A DNA stretch of 64,000 nucleotides from Bacteroidales bacterium UBA1392 (GTDB taxonomy: Bacteria; Bacteroidota; Bacteroidia; Bacteroidales; UBA932): assembly GCA_002305275.1 (NCBI GenBank), contig DBQO01000001.1:1-64000 (forward strand), in the 5' to 3' direction. The notes under the pieces were generated by a model. It was not told the DNA's origin. It searched no databases and saw only the letters and a program-made list of their open reading frames with translations. Below, piece after piece: positions 26,808-35,107 of this stretch. The translations under genes and the position numbers were made by a program. Positions within the stretch are counted from its first letter, which is position 1, and every line of letters starts with the position of its first letter.

Positions 26808-29264
26808 TTAAAAAGATCTATTCTCGGTTCGATCAATAATCTCCTGTTTCAAATTCTCGGCTATATCATTGAAGTAGTCGCTATAACCGGCTACTCTGAC
26901 CAGCAAATCTCTGTAGTCGTCGGGATTCTCCCGCGCAGCCAGCAGGGTTGCAGTATCCACGATGTTAAACTGCACGTGGTGTCCTCCAAGTGAGAAATAT
27001 GTTCGGATAAGTTTTCCCAATTTAACCACATCTTCGTCACGTTTGAGCAGGCTGGGCAGGAAACGCATGTTCAGCAATGTGCCTCCCGATTTTACCTGAT
27101 CCAATTTTCCAAGCGAACGAATAACCGCTGTCGGACCGTTCGTGTCGGCTCCGTGAGATGGAGATGTACCATCTGAAATGGCTTTTCCTGCCAAACGTCC
27201 GTTTGGAGTTGCACCCATTATATTCCCGAAATAGTTGTGGCAGGTCGTTGAAAGCATGTTCAAATGATATTTTCCACCCTCTTTCCCATTGGGACGACCA
27301 TCTATCAATTTGAATAGATCTTCGTAGACCCTGACTGCAATATCGTCTGCGTAATCATCATCATTTCCAAAGAAAGGAGTGTTGTTCAAAATTCGCTGAC
27401 GCAATACCTCCTCGCCTTCAAAGTTTACGGAGATGGCATGAAGCAAGGTCTCCATCGTGATGGATTTATCCTCGAAAACATGCTTTTTTAAAACTGATAA
27501 CGAGTCGGTTATCGTGCCTAACCCTGTACATTGGATATAGGTAGTATTGTAGCGAGGTCCGCCATTGTAATAATCCTTTCCCTTTTTGATGCAATCATCT
27601 ATAATAACCGATAAAAAGGTTGCCGGCGCATATTTGGCAAACATGCGGTCGATATAGTTGTTTATCCAGATTTTCAGATCGATGATATATTTCAACTGAG
27701 TATGGAATGCGTCATAAAGCTCTTCAAAAGATTTGAAATTGCGCGGATCACCTGTCTCGATACTCACTTTTTTGCCCGTTACCGGATTAACGCCGTTATT
27801 TAGTGTAACTTCGAGAATTTTAGGCACATTCAGGTAACCTGTAAGCAGAAAAGCCTCTTTTCCGAAGGCACCCACCTCAATACATCCGCTGCAACCCCCT
27901 TCACGTGCATCGAGGATGGATTTTCCTGAACGCAACATCTCTTGAATATAGATATCGGGGTTGAAGACCGAGGGATAGCCGTGTCCCTGGCGGATAACCT
28001 TAATGGCCGCGTGCAGAAATTTATCCGGAGTGCGGGAGGAAATATGCACCGAGTTGCCGGGCTGCAGGATGTGCAGCTCCTCTATAATTTCGAGCATCAG
28101 ATAGGAAACCTCATTAACTGCATCCGAGCCGTCAGGTTTCACACCTCCAATGTTGATGTTGGTAAAATCGTTGTAAGTACCGCTCTCACTTGCGGTAACA
28201 CCCACTTTTGGCGGAGCCGGATGATTATTTACCTTTATCCAGAAACAAGAGAGAAGCTCTTTTGCATCATCGCGTGTGAGCGTTCCCTTGGCCAAATCAT
28301 TTTTATAGAAAGGTATGAGATGCTGGTCGAAATGGCCGGGATTAAAGGCATCCCAACCGTTCAGCTCAATAATGACTCCCAGGTGCATAAACCAGTACAT
28401 TTGAATTGCTTCCCGGAAATTGGTCGGTTTATGTGCCGGCACCCTACGACAAACCTGCGCTATCTGCAACAACTCTTTCTTCCGTTTCGGATCCTTCTCC
28501 TCTTTTGCCATCTCTTCGGCCTTTTCAGCATATCGCTCAGCCAACCTGATGATAGCATCACAGGAGACAGCCATAGCCTTCAACTGCTCCTCCTTATCGG
28601 TAGCCTCCGGATCATTAAAGTAATCCAACTTTGCAATCTCTTCCTTTATCTCCATTTTGAAATCGAGCATACCTTTTTTATAGACTTTCCCATCCAGACA
28701 GGTGTGTCCTGGTGCGCGTTGCTCCATAAATTCGGTAAAAAGTCCCGCTTCGTAGGCAGCTCTCCACTCGTCGGGTACGAAATTGAAAATGCGCTCTCGC
28801 TGGGTACGGCCTTGCCAATAGGGAATTACTTCTTTTCGGTAAGTTTCGATATCCTCCTGACTGATAGTGTAACGCTGCTGGTCGCGTGTATTGAGCACGT
28901 TTAGATCCTCCACAGTATGGCAGGTGAGTTCCGGAAATGTGGAGACGGCTTTCGGCTTTTCGCCCCGTTCGCCCACTATCAGCTCATTTTTACCTATGTA
29001 AATGGTCTTTTTTTCGCAAATTTCCAGAAAGTTCAGGGTGCGCATCATCGGAATGGAATATTTACCATTGTTTTCCTTGTAAAATCGGGTGGTTATCAGT
29101 GCACGCTCAATGGATAAAGTTGCGGGGGTCGTAACGCTCTCCTCCCTCAACTCTTGTATGCGGCGGTTCATACCCGGTCTTGCATGATTCTCTGTGTAGA
29201 AATTACCCTCCTGATTCGATTTGCGTTCAGGCTTGCGGTTGTTGGTCTTTATTTTTTCGAACAT
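26808..29264 (-). CDS. hypD: trans-4-hydroxy-L-proline dehydratase, glycyl radical enzyme
   Basis: An 818-residue glycyl radical enzyme. The active-site loop GGCSGCIEVGAFGKE places the thiyl Cys at 461 with Glu463 two residues on (CxE), as in characterised HypD, rather than the CxE contexts of choline or glycerol dehydratases. The C-terminal radical loop is RVAGYSDYF with Gly793. HypD dehydrates trans-4-hydroxyproline to pyrroline-5-carboxylate under anaerobic conditions. The activase lies downstream on the same strand, separated by 138 bp of repeat-like spacer. A P5C reductase gene is not in the window. Assignment within the glycyl radical family is strong from the two loops but was not checked against an alignment. 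Confidence 0.9.
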   Translation of the reverse strand: MFEKIKTNNRKPERKSNQEGNFYTENHARPGMNRRIQELREESVTTPATLSIERALITTRFYKENNGKYSIPMMRTLNFLEICEKKTIYIGKNELIVGERGEKPKAVSTFPELTCHTVEDLNVLNTRDQQRYTISQEDIETYRKEVIPYWQGRTQRERIFNFVPDEWRAAYEAGLFTEFMEQRAPGHTCLDGKVYKKGMLDFKMEIKEEIAKLDYFNDPEATDKEEQLKAMAVSCDAIIRLAERYAEKAEEMAKEEKDPKRKKELLQIAQVCRRVPAHKPTNFREAIQMYWFMHLGVIIELNGWDAFNPGHFDQHLIPFYKNDLAKGTLTRDDAKELLSCFWIKVNNHPAPPKVGVTASESGTYNDFTNINIGGVKPDGSDAVNEVSYLMLEIIEELHILQPGNSVHISSRTPDKFLHAAIKVIRQGHGYPSVFNPDIYIQEMLRSGKSILDAREGGCSGCIEVGAFGKEAFLLTGYLNVPKILEVTLNNGVNPVTGKKVSIETGDPRNFKSFEELYDAFHTQLKYIIDLKIWINNYIDRMFAKYAPATFLSVIIDDCIKKGKDYYNGGPRYNTTYIQCTGLGTITDSLSVLKKHVFEDKSITMETLLHAISVNFEGEEVLRQRILNNTPFFGNDDDYADDIAVRVYEDLFKLIDGRPNGKEGGKYHLNMLSTTCHNYFGNIMGATPNGRLAGKAISDGTSPSHGADTNGPTAVIRSLGKLDQVKSGGTLLNMRFLPSLLKRDEDVVKLGKLIRTYFSLGGHHVQFNIVDTATLLAARENPDDYRDLLVRVAGYSDYFNDIAENLKQEIIDRTENRSF

Positions 29265-29375
29265 TGTTGTGCTGTTAGGGGTAAAATATAAAGATAGTGA
29301 TATTTTAGTTTCAAGTTCTAAGTTGAGAGTAAGAAGTATGGAGTTGTTTTTAGCATGCGGGTATAAATCTTATGA

Positions 29376-30410
29376 TTAAAAATAATTCTTAACGGCAAAT
29401 TCGTATTGTTCGATGAATATTTGCTTAAATGCAACGATGTTATTTTGCTCGTAGAACAGTAACATTGCTTTTTTATATTCAATTGAATCAACCGTACGGA
29501 AAGATAAAGGACAATATCCCCATGCAATTAAAATAGCGTTACTTAGAATTCTGGCTGTACGCTTGTTTCCATCTATGAAAGCTTGTATATAAGAAAGAAG
29601 AACTAACGCTAGCAGTGCTTTTTCAAAAACATTTGTCTTGTTATTAATCAATTTACAAGTACACTCTAAGGCTTCTCTGATCTGAAACTCATTATCCAAA
29701 GGACGGTAATTCGTGCCGGTTACACCAACACGCCTTTTACGAATAGCACTATTTACTCCTAATTCTTTTATCAAAATCTCGTGAAGCTCTTCAATGTGCT
29801 TAACAGATATTTCCTTGAAATATTCCGGACGCTCAAGTACAAAATCTAAAGCATCCTTGTGATTGAGTAGCATTACTGCCTCTTCTTTAGTCTTACCCTC
29901 CGCTGTCAGCTTTTCTTTTAAGAGTCTTTCCGTCTCGAGAAGAGAATACGTGTTTCCTTCTATCTGTGATGACTTCCAAGACAAATCAACGCCAAGACGC
30001 TCCATTTCCTTATTATATTCAAGTTTCGACAATGTCTTCATATGAACTAAGAACTCAATATGCGCAGACTCCAGTCGTTCACTTTCTTCAGAAGTAAAAA
30101 GATTTACTTGTGGCAAAATATCATTTATCAACTCATAATTAAATGAGTCCCGGACCTTTCTCTCATCAATATCATCACTGAAATAAGTCTCAATATCCAA
30201 TGGCATCAGCACAAGGGCTTGTGGCGACAAAGAATATCGGGTTGCTCTTCCCCTGCCTTCAACTATTATTTCTCCATCTTTCACACACTCTGCTATGATA
30301 CGCTTCAATGTCCTTTCATTGGGAGCTTCACTCAAAGCATTGGCTATTTCTACCCTACTAGAAGATGGGTTATAGTGCAAAAAATGCAATATTTCTTTCT
30401 GTGTTGACAT
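29376..30410 (-). CDS. Fic family protein with N-terminal winged helix; catalytic His replaced by Gln
   Basis: 344 residues. Residues 1-60 look like a winged-helix DNA-binding domain (EILHFLHYNPSSSRVEIANA, GRGRATRYSLS). Residues 147-152 hold the inhibitory motif SSQIEG, matching the (S/T)xxxE(G/N) pattern. The Fic core motif reads IQAFIDGNKRTAR (275-287): the F-x-D-G-N-K-R-x-x-R part is intact but the first position, normally the catalytic His of HxFx(D/E)GN(G/K)RxxR, is Gln276. Fic proteins with His transfer AMP or related groups to target proteins; with Gln the transfer should be impaired or altered. A palindromic operator lies 32-135 bp upstream, so autoregulation through the winged helix is likely. 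Confidence 0.9.
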   Translation of the reverse strand: MSTQKEILHFLHYNPSSSRVEIANALSEAPNERTLKRIIAECVKDGEIIVEGRGRATRYSLSPQALVLMPLDIETYFSDDIDERKVRDSFNYELINDILPQVNLFTSEESERLESAHIEFLVHMKTLSKLEYNKEMERLGVDLSWKSSQIEGNTYSLLETERLLKEKLTAEGKTKEEAVMLLNHKDALDFVLERPEYFKEISVKHIEELHEILIKELGVNSAIRKRRVGVTGTNYRPLDNEFQIREALECTCKLINNKTNVFEKALLALVLLSYIQAFIDGNKRTARILSNAILIAWGYCPLSFRTVDSIEYKKAMLLFYEQNNIVAFKQIFIEQYEFAVKNYF

Positions 30411-30441
30411 AAAGTTCTACTTTAATTTTTTCTATGTATAA

Positions 30442-30545
30442 CTGTTTTCGGGACAAAAATAGTATAATTATTGGAAATACGGGACAAATTATCGGGTTTT
30501 TGTCCCGAATAAGGTGCGATTTTGTCCCGTATTGTGCGAAAACAG
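30442..30545. promoter_or_regulatory. Nested palindromic operator upstream of the Fic gene
   Basis: Four copies of CGGGACAAA(A) stand in about 80 bp, two forward (30449-30458, 30480-30488) and two inverted (30497-30507, 30520-30529). They are enclosed by a perfect 9-bp inverted repeat CTGTTTTCG (30442-30450) and CGAAAACAG (30537-30545). Confidence 0.75.
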
Positions 30546-31043
30546 CAAATAAGTATCGACACTCTGTTAGCTTCCTACGGCCGGTTATGAAGCTTCAGTT
30601 TCCGAACTTACGACCATTTAGCATAGCCTTTATATCTAAGCAACCAAAGTAGATGGAGATGTCTAATCAGCTGATTGATAAAAAAATAATTCGTTTTTTG
30701 CCATTTTTTTTTATTTTTAATAATAAAATATTATCTTTAAGGCTGAATCTCAATCGTTTAAAGAAGGGGACCCATTAATATGCTTGAGCAAGACCGGAAT
30801 ATAGCATTATGTCAATTCGAGCAACCGTCTGAAGACTTGCTCTATCTTGCTGATATAGAGATATTTACCCCCCCCCCGTGCGAAATTAAGTAACTTTTCC
30901 AACAAACTTTTATGTTCATTTATCCGTAGTAGACAAATCGTTTTGCTACGGCAATCGGCTTTGCTATTAGTGCTGCAAGGTGCAGGTTTCGAGTTGTGAA
31001 TTACTGTGATTAAAAAAAAATAATTTTTAAAAAACGGAAAGCC
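30546..31043. other. Long spacer with a ten-C homopolymer
   Basis: I see no convincing gene in these 500 bases. They hold A/T tracts, a -7-like TATCTTTA near 30732, a run of ten C at 30868-30877 inside a possible 38-codon frame (30780-30896), and a GAGTTGTGAATT repeat-like piece near 30990. Confidence 0.5.
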
Positions 31044-32315
31044 ATGAAAACCAAGAAAAACACCAAAAAGTCCAAAAATGTATTTTCATTATTGACAATT
31101 CTATTTTTGGCATTCTCATTTATTTTGGGTTCCTGCGATTTTGAACTCGATCTCGATGACATCATCGATCCCGTAATCACTGCTGATAAGTATGAACCTA
31201 ACAACAAACTAACAGAAGCGTACACAGTCACCTTAGGCACTAAATACAACGCTAAGATTAGTGAAACCACAGATGACGATTGGTTTAAAATAACCCCGTC
31301 ACATAGCAGCGATACTTATGATAAAGTGGAAATAAGCGTAACCGATGTCTCTGCCGATTTAAAGATTCGTCTGGAACTTTACGACATTGATGGCAAGAGC
31401 GTTGCGGTACATGGCACTTCAACGGGAGGACAGAATTTAACTTATACGGTAGCTACACCCGGCATTGCATTTTATATCCGTTTTAGCGGATGGGATGGGT
31501 TTACTGACCATAGAACTACCGGTAGCTACTCCTTTACTGTTTCCAATCTGAAAGCCAATGATGAGTTTGCTCCGAACCATACTTTCGACAAGGCTAAATC
31601 ACTTGAATTTGGGAAATCCTATAATGGGGTGATCGTATCGCAATATGAAAATGATTTTTATAAATTCAAGAACCCTAAACCCGGCACTTGGAATTCCTAT
31701 ACCTTTACCTTAAACAAGGTGTCGGCGGACTTAAAGGTAAGAATTTACATTTACGGAGCAAATAGGGCAAAATTGGTTGCCGGAGGAGTTGGTACTGCCG
31801 GATCAGATCTTTCCTATACCTTCATTTCTAAAGAGGATGAATTTTATCTGCAAGTATTGGGATGGGATGGATTTACTGACCATAGAACTACAGGTAATTA
31901 CACATTAACTCCGGTAGTTAATGGAAATGATGATTATGAGCCCGATGATACGTTTGAGCAAGCAAGGGAGATCACTGCGATACCGAGCAACGGACTGACG
32001 TTGACAGGTAAAATATTATCAAATGCTGCCAATGACAATGGAGGAGATTATGAGTTCTTCAAAGTCTCGTTAGCAAACGGTAAAAAAATATTATGGACAG
32101 TTAAACCGGAAGCTTCAGACACACAACTTCATTTTCAGGTGTACGATCCAAATAAAAAATATCTTGGAAACGCAAGCGGTACAAAAGGTCAGGCGATAAA
32201 CGGCTCAATGTATAACACTAGCGGATCCAATTCATTTTTCTATATCAAATTGGGTGGTTATGTTGGCGACAACGGCAACTATACCATTTCCTTCACTGAA
32301 ACTAATGCGAATTAA
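31044..32315 (+). CDS. Lipoprotein with three PPC-like domains
   Basis: A 423-residue lipoprotein (signal ending FILGSC). After an acidic linker there are three tandem copies of a bacterial pre-peptidase C-terminal (PPC) type domain: the opening motifs are KYEPNNKLTEA, EFAPNHTFDKA and DYEPDDTFEQA, each followed by a WFKI/FYKF/FFKV strand. The first two copies share the almost identical tail GWDGFTDHRTTG (also at DNA level, 31489-31530 against 31859-31901), so they arose by duplication with recent homogenisation. PPC domains are accessory, often carbohydrate- or protein-binding parts of secreted proteins; here no peptidase domain is attached. It is the first of four or five codirectional genes for exported proteins. 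Confidence 0.85.
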   Translation: MKTKKNTKKSKNVFSLLTILFLAFSFILGSCDFELDLDDIIDPVITADKYEPNNKLTEAYTVTLGTKYNAKISETTDDDWFKITPSHSSDTYDKVEISVTDVSADLKIRLELYDIDGKSVAVHGTSTGGQNLTYTVATPGIAFYIRFSGWDGFTDHRTTGSYSFTVSNLKANDEFAPNHTFDKAKSLEFGKSYNGVIVSQYENDFYKFKNPKPGTWNSYTFTLNKVSADLKVRIYIYGANRAKLVAGGVGTAGSDLSYTFISKEDEFYLQVLGWDGFTDHRTTGNYTLTPVVNGNDDYEPDDTFEQAREITAIPSNGLTLTGKILSNAANDNGGDYEFFKVSLANGKKILWTVKPEASDTQLHFQVYDPNKKYLGNASGTKGQAINGSMYNTSGSNSFFYIKLGGYVGDNGNYTISFTETNAN

Positions 32316-32353
32316 TATGTATGGTTTTTAATGAAAATATAGGAGGAATAATT

Positions 32354-33169
32354 ATGAGAAAACTTAAAAAAATAAAATTGCCGGTTGTGATTATTGTTTT
32401 TAGTCTATTTACAATAGTCGCATGTTCACGGGGTGAAAACGTAGCTACAGACGTAGCTAAAGAGGTACTATACGCATACAAAAATCAAGATGTAAAATTG
32501 CTTAAAAAGAACGCCTCCGGAATTGTAAAATACACAATCTCGCCAAGTTATTTCGAAGATAAAAGCGTACAGGATGATGCAAAAGCCATTGATGAATGGG
32601 ATGGCACCATAAAAGAAGTGCGTTATGATACCGCCAATATAATGGGTAAAAAAATGGTTTTGGCTACGGCATATTTCGCCGATGCAGGACCGGATAAGAT
32701 TTATGCCGTCGTGTTGTCAAGTTTGGATAATGGGAAAAACTGGGTTTTTGTAGGTACCGGCCTGGCTAAATTAACAAAAGAAGAATTTAAACAATTAAGC
32801 AAAACCATGCCGGCCGATGGGGCAAAAAAGGAATCAAAAGTCGATGAAGCGGATAAAGAAACTGCAACAAGAACAAATTTCTCAGCCGAGTTGGCCAATG
32901 GTGATACTTTTGATAATATAAGTGAGGAAAAATTGGTGGAGTGTATCAACAGCCTTGACGATGATAACTTCTTTATTATATTGAAAAACAAAGAAGATTT
33001 TATTCAAGCCGCATTTTCCGATGGTGATTTTGTTGTTCAATATAAAGAGGATGGAAAACAATTTTCTGCTGAAAAGGTGCTTACAAAAGAGGAGACCATC
33101 CAATTGTTTAAAGATTACCATCAAGGGAAAGATAATTGGAAAACAGAGATTGTCTGGGTGGACTTCTAA
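32354..33169 (+). CDS. Lipoprotein with C-terminal domain resembling small immunity-type proteins
   Basis: 271 residues from ATG 32354, chosen because of a strong Shine-Dalgarno site (AGGAGGA, 32341-32347), unusual for this phylum; an upstream in-frame ATG at 32321 is unlikely. Signal peptide with lipobox FTIVAC. Residues 20-150 look like a DUF4878/DUF4864-type domain (DVAKEVLYAYKNQDVKLLKK). After a Lys/Glu linker, the last 85 residues (FFIILKNKEDFIQAAF, FVVQYKEDGKQFSAE, LFKDYHQGKDNWKTEIVWV) resemble small proteins found as toxin-immunity partners, but I cannot assign a family with certainty. It lies 38 bp after the PPC lipoprotein and 37 bp before the next gene. Confidence 0.75.
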   Translation: MRKLKKIKLPVVIIVFSLFTIVACSRGENVATDVAKEVLYAYKNQDVKLLKKNASGIVKYTISPSYFEDKSVQDDAKAIDEWDGTIKEVRYDTANIMGKKMVLATAYFADAGPDKIYAVVLSSLDNGKNWVFVGTGLAKLTKEEFKQLSKTMPADGAKKESKVDEADKETATRTNFSAELANGDTFDNISEEKLVECINSLDDDNFFIILKNKEDFIQAAFSDGDFVVQYKEDGKQFSAEKVLTKEETIQLFKDYHQGKDNWKTEIVWVDF

Positions 33170-33206
33170 TTAAACATAATTACAACGGTGATTTAGAAAA
33201 AACGGA

Positions 33207-34079
33207 ATGAAAAAGTGCTATTTACATTTTAAGAAAACATTTTTTACCAGGATGCTCATAGTGAGTATGGCGTTTTTATTTACATCGTGCTATTCCGAAC
33301 TTTTGATAATGGATTACAAGGTAAATTCCGGTGCTGTCTGGAACGAAGAACATACAAAAGTGGCTTTTGTAGCTTCAAGAGAGGCATACCGTCATGCAAA
33401 GGGTATCGCCGCTTTCCCCGATGGGGGAAAGTCTCTGTATTTACTGAAGGATGTTGGAGTTTATGTTTTTGATTGCGAAAACGAATCACTTGAAAAGCTA
33501 TTTACCTTCAGTGACTTATATAGAGAATTAGGTATTTATTCCATAGGCTGGGATTTAAAATTAGTACTTACAGATAATACGGTTTACTACTTACTTTTTC
33601 CAGCGCGGGGATGGGATCAGAAAATTGAAAGTGCTTTCAGTCCCCAAAACTCACAATATTTAAAATCATTAAAAGAAAAATATGAGCAACCCCATGCATT
33701 TGATCTGCATTCCAAAACCGTTACAACTGTTGATTCCACGACTTTCAATAATCTTCTCATAAAATCGGAAGAATGCGACATAGGCGCACTCAGAAAACAG
33801 CTTTCGGAAATCCCTTTGGCCGATTGGGGAATGAAGCTACAGGAAATATATCCCAGATCGGATAGGAAATATATAATAGAAACGATTCACCTGTACAATA
33901 CGTCAAGCACAACTCGACGCGCTGTAATGGAGCAAATAATAGCAAAAAAAAGTAAAGCTGAGATTGAGTCGATACTCAAAGAAATGGACGATTATAGAAA
34001 TAATCTCGAAGAACCCTGGAAGACCCTGCACGAAATAAAATCAAAGGATGTTTATGACCAAATTAGAGCGTTTTTGTAA
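33207..34079 (+). CDS. Lipoprotein of unknown function
   Basis: 290 residues with an N-terminal signal (MLIVSMAFLFTSC). The first 150 residues have beta-propeller-like strands (VNSGAVWNEEHTKVAFVASR, GIAAFPDGGKSLYLLKD, VGVYVFDCENESLEKLFTF) suggesting a partial WD/YncE-like fold, and the C-terminal part is helical and charged. I do not recognise the family. Its 3' end overlaps the start of the next gene by 26 bp, so the two are likely translated from one message together with the preceding lipoproteins. Confidence 0.7.
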   Translation: MKKCYLHFKKTFFTRMLIVSMAFLFTSCYSELLIMDYKVNSGAVWNEEHTKVAFVASREAYRHAKGIAAFPDGGKSLYLLKDVGVYVFDCENESLEKLFTFSDLYRELGIYSIGWDLKLVLTDNTVYYLLFPARGWDQKIESAFSPQNSQYLKSLKEKYEQPHAFDLHSKTVTTVDSTTFNNLLIKSEECDIGALRKQLSEIPLADWGMKLQEIYPRSDRKYIIETIHLYNTSSTTRRAVMEQIIAKKSKAEIESILKEMDDYRNNLEEPWKTLHEIKSKDVYDQIRAFL

Positions 34080-34914
34080 ACAAATCGCGATGGCTTTTAT
34101 AGCAATGGTAGTATGCGGTTTTAATACCGTAGCACAACCGGTTTCCGATGGGCAGAACCTCACCTTTACACTACCCGGTGGAGAGCACTTTAAGATGGTG
34201 TACGTGGAAGGTGGTACGTTTGTTATGGGTTGCACCCCGGAGCAGGGCGACCAGTGTAGCAGCGATGAAGTCCCTGCGCACAATGTAACCCTTAGCGGCT
34301 ACTATCTGGCCGAGTACGAGGTAACGCAGGCGCTGTGGCAAGCGGTGATGGGTACTTCTATCTATGAACAACAGAAGAAAGCAGGTGAAGGCTCCACCTA
34401 TGGAGTTGGAGAGAGCCACGCAATGTACTACATTAATTATACGGAGTGTGAGGAGTTCTGCAGTCGGCTCAATATCCTGCTCCGCGACCAGCTGCCACGG
34501 GGTTTCAAGTTCGGGCTGCCCAGCGAGGCGCAGTGGGAGTACGCGGCGCGTGGAGGCGTAAATGCCAAGCACACCATCTACGCAGGTAGCGACAACATAG
34601 AGGAGGTGGCATGGTATAAAGAGAATAGAAGCAGTGGCGTTAAGCCCGTGGGCCTGAAGAATTCCAATGAACTGGGCCTATACGACATGAGCGGCAATGT
34701 GCAGGAGTGGTGCGCCGACTGGTATTCGAGCTATTACTACTACGACGGCCCGCAGCAGAAGCCTAAGAACCTCTCAAGTGGCTCTTTGCGCGTGTGTCGT
34801 GGCGGCTACTGGAACGCCTTGAACGGCAGGATCTGCCGGGTGTCTAGTCGCCTCTTCAAAGATCCTGGCAGGCGCAGTAACGATGTTGGCTTCCGCATGG
34901 CTCTGGTCCGATGA
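34054..34914 (+). CDS. SUMF1/formylglycine-generating enzyme-like exported protein
   Basis: The protein of about 286 residues has a signal peptide (MTKLERFCKQIAMAFIAMVV, then CGFNTVAQ) and a complete SUMF1-type fold: MVYVEGGTFVMGC, PAHNVTLSGYYLAEYEVTQ, FGLPSEAQWEYAARGG, ELGLYDMSGNVQEWCADWY, RVCRGGYWN and DVGFRMALVR. In enzymatic members paired Cys residues near the C-terminal RGGSW region oxidise sulfatase Cys to formylglycine; here the RGGYWNALNGRICRV segment keeps one Cys, and no sulfatase gene is adjacent, so a non-catalytic surface or gliding-type (GldK-like) role is as likely. ATG 34048 six bases upstream is also possible. Confidence 0.85.
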   Translation: MTKLERFCKQIAMAFIAMVVCGFNTVAQPVSDGQNLTFTLPGGEHFKMVYVEGGTFVMGCTPEQGDQCSSDEVPAHNVTLSGYYLAEYEVTQALWQAVMGTSIYEQQKKAGEGSTYGVGESHAMYYINYTECEEFCSRLNILLRDQLPRGFKFGLPSEAQWEYAARGGVNAKHTIYAGSDNIEEVAWYKENRSSGVKPVGLKNSNELGLYDMSGNVQEWCADWYSSYYYYDGPQQKPKNLSSGSLRVCRGGYWNALNGRICRVSSRLFKDPGRRSNDVGFRMALVR

Positions 34915-35107
34915 CAACATTTCCGGCCTGCAAGGTTTGAAGAACCCTATAACAGCAAAGACAAGCATTGTTGTAAAGTAGTTGCTTTATCGTAATTGAT
35001 ATTGATACTACAGAAAACGGGGATCAAAAAACTGAGGTCAATTAGAGAGCACCGTATATATTACTTTGATTAAAAATAAAAAATATTAATTTTTAAAACT
35101 TAAAGTT

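Noticed and set aside
27942..28904. Rightward 320-codon frame
   Set aside because: It is antisense to hypD; long antisense frames are expected in such a long gene.
30780..30896. 38-codon frame with poly-Pro from the ten-C run
   Set aside because: There is no ribosome-binding or conservation evidence and a homopolymer lies inside; it is kept only as a tract to examine.
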